This document shows, one piece after another, positions 50,370-60,825 of a stretch of DNA of 64,000 nt. Below the pieces are notes generated by a model. The model worked only from the letters and a program-made list of their open reading frames with translations, was not told where the DNA came from and searched no databases. Each line of letters begins with the position of its first letter. The first letter of the stretch is position 1. The position numbers were made by a program, and so were the translations under genes. Origin of the DNA: Rhodospirillaceae bacterium (GTDB lineage Bacteria; Pseudomonadota; Alphaproteobacteria; UBA6615); contig PASR01000014.1 in NCBI GenBank assembly GCA_002713365.1, forward strand, positions 1-64,000, written 5' to 3'.

Positions 50370-51772
50370 CATAGATATCTTTTGCGTGCGATTGCTGCAG
50401 ATGCAAGAACATTTTCAGGGGCTGTACCTCCTTCACTAGTGCGCCGGGATATTGAGGATTCTATAGACAATACTGATATTACGTCATCTGTAATGCGGCG
50501 ATCGATTGATTGCATTTCGGTCAAAGGAAAATCCTCTAGAGATAAATTTTTATCATAGGCTGCTTTAACAATTTTACCTGTAACCTTATGAGCCTCACGA
50601 AACGGTAATCCGACAGATGTTACCAACCAATCTGCAAGATCTGTCGCTGTAGGATATCCTTTTTGCGCTGCCATATACATTGCTTCCGGAATAGGTTTAA
50701 GATCGTCCACCATACCTATTATTGCATTAAGTGATAATAGTAGTGAGTCCATTGAATCAAATACTGGTTCTTTGTCTTCTTGCATATCTTTACTATAGGC
50801 GAGAGGAAGAGCTTTCATGACAGACAGCAGTGTCATTAAATTTCCAAAAACCCTTCCAGATTTTGCCCTAGAAAGTTCTGCTGCGTCTGGATTTCTTTTT
50901 TGTGGCATCATTGAACTGCCAGTTGTAAAAGAATCTGAAAGTTCTATGAAGCCAAAGCTGTCACTACACCAGAGAATAATTTCTTCTGAAAAACGCGAAA
51001 TATGAGTCATAGTAATGGCAGCAGAAGAAAGAAATTCCAGTGCGAAATCGCGATCGGAGACCGCATCTAAAGAGTTAACCATTGGACGATCAAAACCCAG
51101 AGATTTAGCAGTATGTTGCCTATCTATTGGATATGTTGTTCCAGCCAACGCCCCAGCCCCTAGGGGTGATTCATTCAATCGCTTGCGACAGTCTGAAAAT
51201 CTACCGCGGTCACGGCCAAACATTTCAACATAGGATAGTAAATGGTGACCAAAGGTTATTGGTTGTGCTGTTTGCAAATGCGTATAGCCTGGCATTATTA
51301 AATCTGCATATTTCTCGGAATTATCTATTAAAACCGATTGTAGTTTGCACAATAATTTATCTATATCATCCAGTGAGTCTCTTACCCATAGTCGAAAATC
51401 AGTAGCAACTTGATCATTACGTGATCGTGCTGTGTGTAAACGTCCTGCTGGTTCACCGATAAGTTCTTTTAAGCGTGATTCAATGTTCATATGAATATCT
51501 TCAAGCTTCTCAGAAAAAGAGAAGTTACCGGCTAATATTTCTTGCGAAATCAGTTCTAAACCTTCATTAATTGCTTTACCATCTTCAGGGGTTAGAATGT
51601 CCTGAGCAACTAACATATCTGCGTGCGCTCGAGAACCTGCGATGTCTTGTAAAAACAGGCGACGGTCAAACGCTATAGAGGCATTAATTTTTTCCATTAT
51701 ATCAGCCGGTCCGCCGGTGAAGCGTCCACCCCAATGTGCGTTAGAGGATTTGCTATTATCGTTTGGGCTCAT
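50369..51772 (-). CDS. argH: Argininosuccinate lyase
   Basis: Last step of arginine synthesis, splitting argininosuccinate to arginine and fumarate. The 467-residue protein carries [58 protein letters not shown] and the fumarase-superfamily signature [12 protein letters not shown]. Normal length. Divergent from the TlpA-like gene, 35 bases apart. Confidence 0.98.
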   Translation of the reverse strand: MSPNDNSKSSNAHWGGRFTGGPADIMEKINASIAFDRRLFLQDIAGSRAHADMLVAQDILTPEDGKAINEGLELISQEILAGNFSFSEKLEDIHMNIESRLKELIGEPAGRLHTARSRNDQVATDFRLWVRDSLDDIDKLLCKLQSVLIDNSEKYADLIMPGYTHLQTAQPITFGHHLLSYVEMFGRDRGRFSDCRKRLNESPLGAGALAGTTYPIDRQHTAKSLGFDRPMVNSLDAVSDRDFALEFLSSAAITMTHISRFSEEIILWCSDSFGFIELSDSFTTGSSMMPQKRNPDAAELSRAKSGRVFGNLMTLLSVMKALPLAYSKDMQEDKEPVFDSMDSLLLSLNAIIGMVDDLKPIPEAMYMAAQKGYPTATDLADWLVTSVGLPFREAHKVTGKIVKAAYDKNLSLEDFPLTEMQSIDRRITDDVISVLSIESSISRRTSEGGTAPENVLASAAIARKRYL

Positions 51773-51807
51773 TTTAATTCAGCAACCTATTTTGTAGAGA
51801 TACTATT

Positions 51808-52422
51808 ATGCTAAAATTGTTTCTTACTTTAATTGTAATTGCCAGCATTTTCGTATCAGTTTCGGCATATTCGGACCATGGTAAACCACCAATTCAAGGA
51901 ATCGTAAATAACTTTACAGAACTGAGCAGACCTGCACCAGCGTCGATTACTCCTTTATTATCAAGAGACCAAGGGCAAATAACCCTTGAAACCTATCATG
52001 GCAAGTTTGTTTTGTTAAATTTTTGGGCTACGTGGTGCGTTCCATGCATGCACGAATTACCCTCTTTAAGTAGGCTAAATGCTCAACTTTCTGATGAAAA
52101 CTTTCAAGTTATATTGGTTAGTCAAGATCGTGGAGGCTTTAAGCAGACTGATAAATTTTTAAAAAAACATAAAATTGATATTTCCGGGGCATTTATTGAT
52201 AATAAATTAAAATACTCTCGCGCTATGAAGATAAATGCCATACCAACGACTATATTGATTGGCCCTACCGGCACAGAGATAGGGAGGTTGGTTGGATCAA
52301 TTGAATGGGATCACCCAGAAGCAATTGCCTTAATAAATTATTATCTTAAACATGAGATCAAGGATAAAGGTAAAATAAGTTTAATCAAGAAAATAAGACG
52401 ATACTTTAGTAAGTCGTTTTAA
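51808..52422 (+). CDS. TlpA-family thioredoxin-like protein
   Basis: A 204-residue exported thiol-disulfide protein. The N-terminus (LFLTLIVIASIFVSVSA) is a signal peptide or anchor. FWATWCVPCMHELPSL holds the WCxxC active site around residue 76, and cis-proline follows in NAIPTTILIG. Family members reduce periplasmic proteins, for example in cytochrome assembly. The location opposite argH is conserved. Confidence 0.9.
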   Translation: MLKLFLTLIVIASIFVSVSAYSDHGKPPIQGIVNNFTELSRPAPASITPLLSRDQGQITLETYHGKFVLLNFWATWCVPCMHELPSLSRLNAQLSDENFQVILVSQDRGGFKQTDKFLKKHKIDISGAFIDNKLKYSRAMKINAIPTTILIGPTGTEIGRLVGSIEWDHPEAIALINYYLKHEIKDKGKISLIKKIRRYFSKSF

Positions 52423-52454
52423 TATTAGAATTTTCTCTTGTACTAAAACAGTGT

Positions 52455-53327
52455 TTATCGAGTAGCAGATTTTTTGTCGTTCTTATAATCATAGAAGCCT
52501 CGCCCAGTTTTACGGCCTAACCAACCAGCATCAACATATTTTACCAGAAGTGGACATGGTCTATATTTGGAATCTGCCAGACCTTTATGGAGTACTTGCA
52601 TTACTGAAAGACATGTATCTAGACCTATGAAGTCTGCCAGTTCCAATGGGCCCATAGGGTGATTTGCACCCAGCTTCATAGCAGAGTCGATACTGTCTAT
52701 ACTGCTAACCCCTTCATGCAAAGTGTATACGGCTTCATTAATCATAGGTAGCAGAATCCGGTTTACTATAAATGCTGGAAAATCTTCTGATATAATGCCT
52801 AACTTACCCAGTTGTGTAGTAAGGTCTTTGATTAAATCAGTGGTGTTTTTATCCGTCGCCAAACCCGGTATTATTTCAACTAATTTCATAACTGGTACTG
52901 GGTTAAAGAAATGCATACCAATAAATTTATCCGCCCGATCTGTGGCTGAGGCTAGGCTTGTTATTGATATAGAGGAAGTATTTGTGGCTATAATTGCATT
53001 AGGCTTTAAGTGAGACGATAATTCTTTTAATATTTTAATTTTTACCTGTTCTTGTTCTGTCGCTGCTTCAATAACTAAATCGCAGTCGCTTACGAGATTC
53101 ATTTCCGTACCAACTTTTATACGGTCCAGAGCAGCTAATCTATCTTCCTCTTCTATTAAGTTTCTTTTAACCTGTCTTTCCATATTTGTGTTAATTTTAT
53201 TAATTGAGTTTTGTAGTAGTATGTCAGAAACATCAATTAAATTCACTTCAAACGATGCTAATGAACTCACCTGAGCAATACCACTACCCATCTGACCAGC
53301 GCCTATTATTCCAATTTTTTTAAACAT
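52455..53327 (-). CDS. 3-hydroxybutyryl-CoA dehydrogenase
   Basis: NAD(P)-dependent oxidation of 3-hydroxyacyl-CoA in fatty-acid or PHB metabolism. The 290-residue protein starts MFKKIGIIGAGQMGSGIAQVSS (ATG 53327; an in-frame TTG 15 bases earlier is less likely). HFFNPVPVMKLVEII and the GANHPMGPLELADFIGLDT stretch are diagnostic. It follows etfA in the order etfB-etfA-hbd, common in relatives. Confidence 0.93.
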   Translation of the reverse strand: MFKKIGIIGAGQMGSGIAQVSSLASFEVNLIDVSDILLQNSINKINTNMERQVKRNLIEEEDRLAALDRIKVGTEMNLVSDCDLVIEAATEQEQVKIKILKELSSHLKPNAIIATNTSSISITSLASATDRADKFIGMHFFNPVPVMKLVEIIPGLATDKNTTDLIKDLTTQLGKLGIISEDFPAFIVNRILLPMINEAVYTLHEGVSSIDSIDSAMKLGANHPMGPLELADFIGLDTCLSVMQVLHKGLADSKYRPCPLLVKYVDAGWLGRKTGRGFYDYKNDKKSATR

Positions 53328-53361
53328 ATTTAAATTTGCCAAGCTTTAGAAAAAAACTATT

Positions 53362-54318
53362 TTAGGAAAGTATTTTAGTTAATTCGTCATTAAGTTCGGG
53401 TAACGCCTGAAATAGGTCGGCGACGAGACCATAGTCGGCCACCTGAAAAATCGGTGCCTCTTCATCTTTATTAATTGCCACTATAACTTTAGAGTCTTTC
53501 ATTCCAGCTAAATGTTGGATGGCCCCAGAAATTCCTATGGCTATGTATAGTTCCGGCGCGACAACCTTACCGGTTTGACCAACTTGCCAGTCGTTTGGAA
53601 CAAAACCTGCATCAACGGCTGCTCGAGATGCGCCCATTGCGGCCCCGAGCTTATCTGCGATGGGTTCAATTAAATCGAAATTATCACCTGATCCCATGCC
53701 GCGTCCACCAGATATTATAACCTGAGCAGTTGTTAGTTCTGGGCGATCGCCACTTGGCTCTGACGTGCTAAGAAACATTGATTTTTCTTCATCATTATTA
53801 CACGCTACTGTCTCTACCTCAGCGCTACCACCATCTTCTGACGCTTGATCAAAATTAGTAGTTCTTACTGTTATAACCTTGATTTTGTCTGTAGATTTAA
53901 CTGTTGCTAACGCATTTCCAGCATAAATTGGTCTTATGAAAGTTTCTTCATCAATAACTGTGGATATTTCAGATATCTGTTGGGTATTTAGTAGAGCAGC
54001 AACTCGGGGTAGAAAATTTTTACCAAAGGTAGTTGCTGGTGCAAGTATATGGCTGAAGTCTTCTGCTAAACCAATAACAAGTGCAGACAAATTTTCAGCT
54101 AAGGCGTGTTCTTGAGAAACATTATCTGCAAGAAAAACTTTACTTACATTATTTATCTTACTTGCTGCAGTTGCCACGTCCTTACAATTATTTCCCGCAA
54201 CTAAAACAACGATTTCACCAGCCCCATGAGAAGAAAGCTCATATGCCGCTGTTATAGTGTTGAGTGTAGAGGGCTGTAATGACGTATTATTATGTTCGGC
54301 TATAACAAGGATACTCAT
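53362..54318 (-). CDS. etfA: Electron transfer flavoprotein alpha subunit
   Basis: FAD-binding subunit that passes electrons from acyl-CoA dehydrogenases to ETF-quinone oxidoreductase. The 318-residue protein has the C-terminal FAD signature ([57 protein letters not shown]). Its start overlaps the etfB stop by one base. Confidence 0.97.
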   Translation of the reverse strand: MSILVIAEHNNTSLQPSTLNTITAAYELSSHGAGEIVVLVAGNNCKDVATAASKINNVSKVFLADNVSQEHALAENLSALVIGLAEDFSHILAPATTFGKNFLPRVAALLNTQQISEISTVIDEETFIRPIYAGNALATVKSTDKIKVITVRTTNFDQASEDGGSAEVETVACNNDEEKSMFLSTSEPSGDRPELTTAQVIISGGRGMGSGDNFDLIEPIADKLGAAMGASRAAVDAGFVPNDWQVGQTGKVVAPELYIAIGISGAIQHLAGMKDSKVIVAINKDEEAPIFQVADYGLVADLFQALPELNDELTKILS

Positions 54319-55067
54319 TATATAACTCTCGCTTCATTTTTGAGTTTTTCTACCAGAGCGGTAACAGATTCAACCATAACGCCTGCCTGGCGGACTGGTG
54401 GTTCTTCTACTGAGAGGGTTTCCAGACGCGGTTTAGTATCAACGTTAAGTTCGTCTGGTGTGAATTCGTCAATAGGTTTTTTCTTAGCCTTCATTATATT
54501 AGGAAGCGATGCGTATCTAGGTTCGTTAAGACGTAAGTCAACTGTCAAAATAGTTGGTAAACTAACTTCTATATTTTCAAGGCCGCTATCTATCTCACGA
54601 GTTATGTTAGCCTTATCTCCATTAAATTCAATTTTTGATGCAAATGTTCCTTGAGACCACCCTAGAAGGGCTGCGAGCATCTGACCGGTTTGATTAGAAT
54701 CATCATCAATGGCTTGTTTTCCAAGTATTACAACTTTTGGCGATTCCTTTTCTACTAAGTGTTTAAGTATTTTTGCTATTGCTAATGGTTCTAAATCTTC
54801 ATCTGATTTAACATGTATACCTCTATCTGCTCCCATAGCCAGCCCTGTGCGTATAGTTTCTTGGCATTGCTGTACGCCTATAGAGACAATAATAATTTCT
54901 TCTACTACTCCGGATTCCTTCATTCTAATTGCTTCTTCGACAGAAATTTCATCGAAGGGGTTCATAGACATCTTAACATTACTTGTTTCGACGCCTGTTT
55001 TATCAGCTTTAACACGAACTTTTACGTTATAATCAATTACACGCTTAACGGGGACGAGGACTTTCAT
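54318..55067 (-). CDS. etfB: Electron transfer flavoprotein beta subunit
   Basis: AMP-binding partner of EtfA. The 249-residue protein begins [22 protein letters not shown] and contains [38 protein letters not shown] and [29 protein letters not shown], all standard. Upstream lies a palindromic TTACAT-N6-ATGTAA at 55114-55131, a possible operator. Confidence 0.97.
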   Translation of the reverse strand: MKVLVPVKRVIDYNVKVRVKADKTGVETSNVKMSMNPFDEISVEEAIRMKESGVVEEIIIVSIGVQQCQETIRTGLAMGADRGIHVKSDEDLEPLAIAKILKHLVEKESPKVVILGKQAIDDDSNQTGQMLAALLGWSQGTFASKIEFNGDKANITREIDSGLENIEVSLPTILTVDLRLNEPRYASLPNIMKAKKKPIDEFTPDELNVDTKPRLETLSVEEPPVRQAGVMVESVTALVEKLKNEARVI

Positions 55068-55113
55068 GATTGATTTTGCCTAAATGTTTTGTTTGATGGT
55101 TCTAAGTTATATT

Positions 55114-55131
55114 TTACATGTGAAAATGTAA
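55114..55131. promoter_or_regulatory. Inverted repeat upstream of etfB, possible operator
   Basis: TTACAT and ATGTAA half-sites separated by six bases, centred about 55 bases before the etfB start. Size and position suit a dimeric repressor of fatty-acid genes, but in A+T-rich DNA a chance palindrome is also possible. Confidence 0.25.
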
Positions 55132-55270
55132 TTACAGTGAGCAAACATTTTTCTATCTATTTATCTTAAACTTTTTTAAAAAACCATATACTCGCATGAT
55201 TATATTTTTATTAGCCAATTATAGAATTTTAATCAATCCAGCATGCCGAAGGGAATTAAGCAAGTCAATC

Positions 55271-55852
55271 TTACCTATTATCTCCAGGTATCCAAAGTAC
55301 ATCAGTTGTTCCCTTATCATTAAGGTGACGTGCTAAAACAAATAAATGATCAGATAAACGATTAATATATTTTAACGCTATGGGGTTTACTGATTCTCTT
55401 GTTGCTAACTCCACCATTTCTCTTTCGGCACGACGGGCAATAGTTCTGGCAAGATGTAGATAAGCTGATGCAGCTCTCCCACCAGGTAGTATGAAAGACT
55501 TCAACGGACTCAGGTTCTCATTTAATTCATCTATTTCTTTTTCCAACCTAGCCACTTGGACATCAACAATTCTCAGAGCCTCATTATTATCCTTTGATGA
55601 CAATGATTTTTTTTCAGGTGTGCATAAGTCTGCCCCAAGATCGAAAAGATCATTTTGTAATCGAGCAAGCATTTTATCAATATCAGATTCGGGTTCAACG
55701 TTTAGACGCACAATACCAATAACTGAGTTGGCTTCATCAACAGTTCCATAGGCGGATACTCTAGTATCGTATTTAGGTACGCGTTTGCCAGAACCTAATG
55801 AGGTTTCTCCAGAGTCACCGCCTCGCGTGTAAATACGTGTAAGTTGGACCAT
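55271..55852 (-). CDS. Cob(I)alamin adenosyltransferase (PduO type)
   Basis: Makes adenosylcobalamin from cob(I)alamin and ATP. The 193-residue protein starts with TRIYTRGGDSGETSLGSG, then KYDTRVSAYGTVDEANSVIG, FILPGGRAASAYLHLARTIARRAERE and a C-terminal NRLSDHLFVLAR, all diagnostic. Implies use of a B12-dependent enzyme. Upstream of etfB in the same direction with a 200-base gap. Confidence 0.94.
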   Translation of the reverse strand: MVQLTRIYTRGGDSGETSLGSGKRVPKYDTRVSAYGTVDEANSVIGIVRLNVEPESDIDKMLARLQNDLFDLGADLCTPEKKSLSSKDNNEALRIVDVQVARLEKEIDELNENLSPLKSFILPGGRAASAYLHLARTIARRAEREMVELATRESVNPIALKYINRLSDHLFVLARHLNDKGTTDVLWIPGDNR

Positions 55853-55985
55853 AACTTTATTCCTGGTTTATATTTAAAAAAGTATTGACGATTTTGTTTA
55901 CTATTAAAATTAACTTAGTTTACTAAATTATAAATTTTCAATATTTTTCTTGGTAATCAGGCATCAATCTATAAGGAATTTTAAA

Positions 55986-56837
55986 GTGTCTCTTTATCGT
56001 CATATATCTGCCTGCAATGCACATGATTTACAAAATTATCAACCTTTTATTATTGATGAAAAACAAATTGGCTGGGTACCTCACAAATTTATATTACACC
56101 TTAAACAATGGCCTGAAATCTTTAATTTGATAGATAATAAGGTTTTTTTTACTAAAGACATTACTGGTTTGGATGAAAGAACTAGGATAATGCAGGAAAT
56201 TTGTGAAGAACTTGAATTACAAAAGCTGATACCGGAGAAAAGAAAAGAAAATTTTACTGTTATGAGGCAGTATGGCGAGAAACCACTTTTTTACCTTGAT
56301 CGGGCATGGATGCCAGTATTTGGCTTTATAGCTCATGGCATTCATATAAATGCATATGTAGAAACTGCTGGTGATATTGATATGTGGATTGGTGTACGCA
56401 GTTTAAATAGCCGTGTGGATCCAGGGAAGCTCGATAATATGGTGGCTGGTGGTTTACCTAGTGGGTATACATTAGAAGAGAATGTAATTAAAGAATCTTG
56501 GGAAGAGGCTTCAGTGCCTATGGCTCTGGCACAAAAATCGAGACCGGTTGGAACGCTAAATTATAATTTGAGTGTGGAAGATGGCCTTCGTAGAGATGTT
56601 CTTTATATATATGACTTAATTGTTCCTTCTGATTTTTTTCCCGTTGATCAACTAGGAGAACATAGTAGCTTTTTCAAGTTACCAGTGACCGAAGTTTTGC
56701 AGGTTGTTGAAAAAACTAATAACTTTAAGTTCAACATAAATTTGGTCATAATTGATTTTGCTATTCGGTATGGAATAATAAAAGCAGACCATCCGGAATA
56801 TTTATTATTAAACAAAAAACTAAGGTCACCGAAATAA
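55986..56837 (+). CDS. Nudix hydrolase with DUF4743 N-terminal domain
   Basis: A 283-residue protein. The N-terminal half (to about 140) resembles the DUF4743 domain of thiamine-pyrophosphokinase-like Nudix proteins. The second half has WIGVRSLNSRVDPGKLDNMVAGG and a Nudix box VAGGLPSGYTLEENVIKESWEEA with the E..WEEA core. I use GTG 55986 (MSLYRHISACNAHDL) because AAGGAA lies eight bases upstream; the open frame extends 12 codons further. Substrate unknown. Confidence 0.82.
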   Translation: MSLYRHISACNAHDLQNYQPFIIDEKQIGWVPHKFILHLKQWPEIFNLIDNKVFFTKDITGLDERTRIMQEICEELELQKLIPEKRKENFTVMRQYGEKPLFYLDRAWMPVFGFIAHGIHINAYVETAGDIDMWIGVRSLNSRVDPGKLDNMVAGGLPSGYTLEENVIKESWEEASVPMALAQKSRPVGTLNYNLSVEDGLRRDVLYIYDLIVPSDFFPVDQLGEHSSFFKLPVTEVLQVVEKTNNFKFNINLVIIDFAIRYGIIKADHPEYLLLNKKLRSPK

Positions 56838-56858
56838 TTAATTACTTTTTGTGGTGGG

Positions 56859-57821
56859 ATGATGAATACTGAGAAAATTTGTGTGGTTGGTTGTAGTGGT
56901 TTTGTAGGCAGTCATGTAACCGCTGAACTGTTGTCGCGTGGCTATGACGTACATGGCACACTACGTGACACTCAGGGAGAGAGTGCAGGTTGGTTATCGT
57001 CTGAGGTGGCTGCTTATGCAAGTGATTCGAATAACTTAACACTTTTTGCAGTGGATGTTTTTGATAAAAGATCCATAAGACAATCAATGGAGAATTGCAG
57101 CGGGGTTATTGTTTGTGCTGGTTCTCCTTTAGTTGTGCCGGAGACAATAGATCTTATGGTTGCGGTTGCAGAGAATGTCTCTGATATGGCGATCGATGCG
57201 AAAATAACTCGAGCAGTTTTTACTTCAAGTACTGGATCTACAAACCCAATGGAGGGTGAACCACCACTTAAAAATGAAAATTTACATTGGTCTAACTCTA
57301 ATTATCAACTTGCAGAAAAAAAATATGCAGCTGTAGGTAAAACACTTTTAGATCAAAAAGTTCTCAATAAAATGGCGAATGCTAGAGAAAAATTCCGAGT
57401 TTGTGTTATAAATCCTTCAATGATTGTTGGTCCTGCTTTCCAAAAGGATCCTGTTGTTAGTCTTTGTCGATTTGCAGATATTATCAATGGAAAAAGATTT
57501 TCTGAGAAAATCCCTAATAGCTCCAATTCAATAATCGATGTCCGCGATCTGGCAAAACTTCACGTAAATGCTTTAGAAAAAGAAGAAGCAAAAGGACGCT
57601 ATTTTGGTGTTAAAAAAAGTTGGCACTGGAGAGATATTCTTAAGGCTCTTGAGGTTGCCTGTAATAAATATACTATGCCTCAAATTGATCCTTATGAGAC
57701 GCCGGTACGGGCGACACAGTTTGATTTCACCCGTCAAAATACACTAGGAGTTAAGTTACGTGATATTGACGAAATGTTTGTAGGTTTAGTTGCGGAGTTA
57801 GATAGACGCGGGATGATTTAG
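56859..57821 (+). CDS. NAD(P)-dependent epimerase/dehydratase (extended SDR)
   Basis: A 320-residue protein with the nucleotide-binding motif VVGCSGFVGSHVTAELL, SSTGSTNP and Tyr-x3-Lys in YQLAEKKYA. The DVRDLAKLHVNALEKEEAKGRYF stretch is typical of dihydroflavonol reductase-like and cinnamoyl-CoA reductase-like SDRs. The biological substrate is unknown. Twenty-one bases after the Nudix gene, so probably in the same transcript. Confidence 0.82.
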   Translation: MMNTEKICVVGCSGFVGSHVTAELLSRGYDVHGTLRDTQGESAGWLSSEVAAYASDSNNLTLFAVDVFDKRSIRQSMENCSGVIVCAGSPLVVPETIDLMVAVAENVSDMAIDAKITRAVFTSSTGSTNPMEGEPPLKNENLHWSNSNYQLAEKKYAAVGKTLLDQKVLNKMANAREKFRVCVINPSMIVGPAFQKDPVVSLCRFADIINGKRFSEKIPNSSNSIIDVRDLAKLHVNALEKEEAKGRYFGVKKSWHWRDILKALEVACNKYTMPQIDPYETPVRATQFDFTRQNTLGVKLRDIDEMFVGLVAELDRRGMI

Positions 57822-57843
57822 CTAAATTTTAAGAAGGTGGAAT

Positions 57844-58752
57844 TTAAAACTTTATTCCTATATCGCTTTTTTCTGTTGAAGCTATGTTTTTTATGGCTTC
57901 TAACCAAATATCTGTTCCCTTAATGCCTCTTGCGCGCAAAGATCTAAGCGTAAGAGAGTTTTCCCTTTTAGCTAATCTTTTACCATTAGTGTCTGTCAGT
58001 AATGGTGTGTGCTGCCATTCAGGAGTTTCTAAGTCTAGCAGTGCTTGGAGTATTCGGTGGACATGAGTTGATTCAAAGAGATCATTACCCCTATTAATCA
58101 GGGTTATACCTTGTGCTGCATCATCTATCGTAACCGCTAAATGATAGCTGGAGGCAATATCTTTTCTGGCAAGAACTACGTCACCAATATTATTGATCTG
58201 GACTATTTGTTTGCCTCTTATTCTGTCATACCATGTTAAATTTCCAACTATATGTTTAGCTTTGGTGATATCTAGTCTTAGGGCATAAGGTTTACCGCTT
58301 CCAATAAGTGCATTTCGCTTCTCATTTTCTAAGTTCCTACAGATTCCAGGATAAATTGGACCAAAACTATTATTTTTATGAGGGGCATTGTTAGAAACAT
58401 TTATCTCTTCTAAAATATCTTTACGTGTGCAAAAACATGGATAAAGTAGTTTCATCTCAGACAAACTATTTATTGCCCTCTTATATGCCTCGCTCCTATC
58501 CGATTGACGCATTACTGGTTTATTCCAGGATATACCAAGCCATTCGAGATCTTCGTATATACACTCTTCAAATTCTTTACTTCTGCGTTCTTTGTCCAAA
58601 TCCTCGATTCTTAGAATAAACTGACCATTACTATGCTGGGCTAATCTCCATGCGAATAGAGCTGCATAAGCATGACCTAAATGCAAATACCCTGAAGGTG
58701 AAGGAGCAAACCGTGTTACGGTTCTAGAAATATTTTTGTGTATATTGGTCAT
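57844..58752 (-). CDS. gluQ: Glutamyl-Q tRNA(Asp) synthetase
   Basis: Attaches glutamate to the queuosine in the wobble position of tRNA-Asp. The 302-residue protein is a truncated glutamyl-tRNA synthetase without anticodon domain: FAPSPSGYLHLGHAYAAL at the N-terminus, zinc-site cysteines (PCFCTR, YPGICRN), the GIT/LINRGNDLFESTHV region and LLTDTNGKRLAKR as KMSKS variant. Convergent with the SDR gene. Confidence 0.93.
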   Translation of the reverse strand: MTNIHKNISRTVTRFAPSPSGYLHLGHAYAALFAWRLAQHSNGQFILRIEDLDKERRSKEFEECIYEDLEWLGISWNKPVMRQSDRSEAYKRAINSLSEMKLLYPCFCTRKDILEEINVSNNAPHKNNSFGPIYPGICRNLENEKRNALIGSGKPYALRLDITKAKHIVGNLTWYDRIRGKQIVQINNIGDVVLARKDIASSYHLAVTIDDAAQGITLINRGNDLFESTHVHRILQALLDLETPEWQHTPLLTDTNGKRLAKRENSLTLRSLRARGIKGTDIWLEAIKNIASTEKSDIGIKF

Positions 58753-58819
58753 TTAATAGTTCTAAGATAAAATTCATTGGTATCATAAAAATTTAACTTT
58801 TAGTCCAAACTATAATGCG

Positions 58820-59434
58820 ATGAAAACTAGAAAAAGTATAGAATCAGGTTTATCTGATTTATCGAAAATAGATCCTCGAATAAAGTTGTTATGGGATAAT
58901 GTTGGGACACCGTTACCTCGGGCGCGTAAGCAGGGTTACAAAGAATTACTTCGAATTATAATAGGCCAGCAACTATCTACTCAAGCAGCAGCTTCTATTT
59001 GGCAACGCCTGGAACAGGCTAATTTGTTTCTTAATAAATCAAACTTTCTTGTTCGTAGTGATGAAGACTTACGCGGCCTTGGCTTAAGTAGACAGAAAAT
59101 AAAATACATTAGAGGTTTAATCGAATCCATCAATGAGGGCACTTTGAGGTTAGATTGTTTAGATCGTTCATCTGATGAGGAAGCTATAAATATTCTAGTT
59201 CAACAAAAAGGTATTGGGCGTTGGAGTGCAGAGGTTTACCTGCTATTTGCTATCGGACGGGCTGATATAATGCCCGCAGATGACTTAGCATTATTGAAAT
59301 CTGCTGGTTATCACTTTGGTGACGGTAAACGATGGACTTCTGAGAAGTTACGAAATGAAGCCGAAATATGGAGACCTTGGCGTAGCGCAGTAGCAAGACT
59401 TCTATGGCACGCTTATAATGTTAAGGTAATTTAA
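58820..59434 (+). CDS. DNA-3-methyladenine glycosylase II-like (HhH-GPD)
   Basis: Base-excision repair glycosylase of 204 residues. ELLRIIIGQQLSTQAAASIWQRLEQ and the HhH motif LVQQKGIGRWSAEVYLLFAIGRADIMPADDLALLKS with the catalytic aspartate (PADD) match AlkA/3MeA glycosylases without the [4Fe-4S] cysteines. A short AlkA-like protein. The alpha/beta hydrolase gene follows by 23 bases. Confidence 0.88.
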   Translation: MKTRKSIESGLSDLSKIDPRIKLLWDNVGTPLPRARKQGYKELLRIIIGQQLSTQAAASIWQRLEQANLFLNKSNFLVRSDEDLRGLGLSRQKIKYIRGLIESINEGTLRLDCLDRSSDEEAINILVQQKGIGRWSAEVYLLFAIGRADIMPADDLALLKSAGYHFGDGKRWTSEKLRNEAEIWRPWRSAVARLLWHAYNVKVI

Positions 59435-59457
59435 TAAATAATAGTTATGAGGGTGAT

Positions 59458-60117
59458 ATGTCAGACAAACCTGTCCTAACGGGACCGTCCTATGCTCCAG
59501 ATTCTGAAGGACCTGCAAAACAGATAGTTATATTTTTACATGGTGTAGGGGCTAATGGCGATGACCTGATTGGCCTAGCACCGGTATTATCAAGATCGTT
59601 GCCTAATACACAATTTTTAGCACCGAATGCTCCCGAACCATGTGATATGGGGCCGTTTGGCTACCAGTGGTTTAGCCTACAAGATCGAAGTCCAAGCGCT
59701 ATTGAAAGTGGTGTGCGAGCGTCTGCAGATTTGGTTAATAAATTTATTGATGATAGCTGTGAATTATATAATGTTGAGCCTAACAAGGTAGCTCTGTTTG
59801 GATTTAGTCAAGGTTGTATGATGTCGTTATTTGTTGGTTTGCGACGTGAGAGGGCGCTTGCAGCTATTTTAGGTTATTCTGGAACTTTGGTTGCCCCAGA
59901 AAAACTATCTAATGAGATAGTTAGCCGTCCACCAGTGTTATTGGTTCATGGAGAAGAGGATCAGGTTGTTCCCTTTCATATGTTTGAAAGAGCTAAGGCC
60001 GGGCTTCTATCAGCTGGCGTTGACGTGAATGCACTAAGTCGACCAGGATTAGGTCATGGAATTGATGAAGAAGGGCTTGGAAAAGGATTAGAACTATTAG
60101 TAAATCAATTGCTTTAG
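59458..60117 (+). CDS. Phospholipase/carboxylesterase family hydrolase
   Basis: A 219-residue alpha/beta hydrolase. VIFLHGVGANGDDLIGLAP supplies the oxyanion region, the nucleophilic serine lies in LFGFSQGCMMSLFVG (GFSQG), and the catalytic aspartate and histidine in VLLVHGEEDQVVPF and GLGHGID. Such enzymes are acyl-protein thioesterase or esterase-like; the substrate is unknown. Confidence 0.88.
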   Translation: MSDKPVLTGPSYAPDSEGPAKQIVIFLHGVGANGDDLIGLAPVLSRSLPNTQFLAPNAPEPCDMGPFGYQWFSLQDRSPSAIESGVRASADLVNKFIDDSCELYNVEPNKVALFGFSQGCMMSLFVGLRRERALAAILGYSGTLVAPEKLSNEIVSRPPVLLVHGEEDQVVPFHMFERAKAGLLSAGVDVNALSRPGLGHGIDEEGLGKGLELLVNQLL

Positions 60118-60230
60118 TATAAATTAGTAAATAGTAGCTTGAATCATGTATTTTATTTGTAGATTTTAATGTGTTGGCAATATTCGTTATTTTATAAAAA
60201 AACGTTATAGACCAATGAGGAGCTGTTATT

Positions 60231-60791
60231 ATGGAAGCAGCGTTAAAAAATTACACGACACTAGTATTAAATGCTGACTTCCGTCCGCTTAGTTATTATC
60301 CTTTATCCGTATGGCCTTGGCAATTGTCAGTTAAAGCTGCTTTATCAGGAAGAGTTAATACAATTGTAGAGTATGACCGAGTTGTGCGTTCTCCCAATAT
60401 GGAAATGGCTCTGCCAAGCGTGGTTTCATTAAAAGAATACGTCAAACTGGTTAACCGGCCGGCATTTACCCGTTTTAATGTTTTTTTGCGTGATAAATTT
60501 ACCTGCCAATATAGCGGTCAACGCATGCCATCTCATGAATTAACATTTGATCACGTTATACCCAAATCACGCGGCGGTCTCACTACATGGGAAAACGTTG
60601 TAACTGCTTCAAGTGAATTTAACCTGCGAAAAGGTAATTTAACTCTTGAACAGGCTGGTTTAAGTTTACTTAATTTACCCTGTTGTCCCAGCGCCTGGCA
60701 GTTAATGGAAAATGGTAGAAGTTTTCCACCAAATTACCTTCATACTAGCTGGCAAGATTACCTTTATTGGGACACTGAACTCGAGCAATAA
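60231..60791 (+). CDS. HNH endonuclease family protein
   Basis: A 186-residue protein of a family widespread in Alphaproteobacteria. VLNADFRPLSYYPLSVWPWQ, FNVFLRDKFTCQYSGQRMP, LTFDHVIPKSRGGLTTWENVVTASSEFNLRKGN holds the HNH core (DHV ... N ... N). The zinc cysteine pairs seen in many homologues are mostly replaced here (CQYS and SSEFN instead of CxxC), so metal binding may differ. Not associated with phage genes; function unknown. Confidence 0.85.
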   Translation: MEAALKNYTTLVLNADFRPLSYYPLSVWPWQLSVKAALSGRVNTIVEYDRVVRSPNMEMALPSVVSLKEYVKLVNRPAFTRFNVFLRDKFTCQYSGQRMPSHELTFDHVIPKSRGGLTTWENVVTASSEFNLRKGNLTLEQAGLSLLNLPCCPSAWQLMENGRSFPPNYLHTSWQDYLYWDTELEQ

Positions 60792-60825
60792 TATATATTA
60801 TTGCTTATCTGAATCCTCGAAGTTC

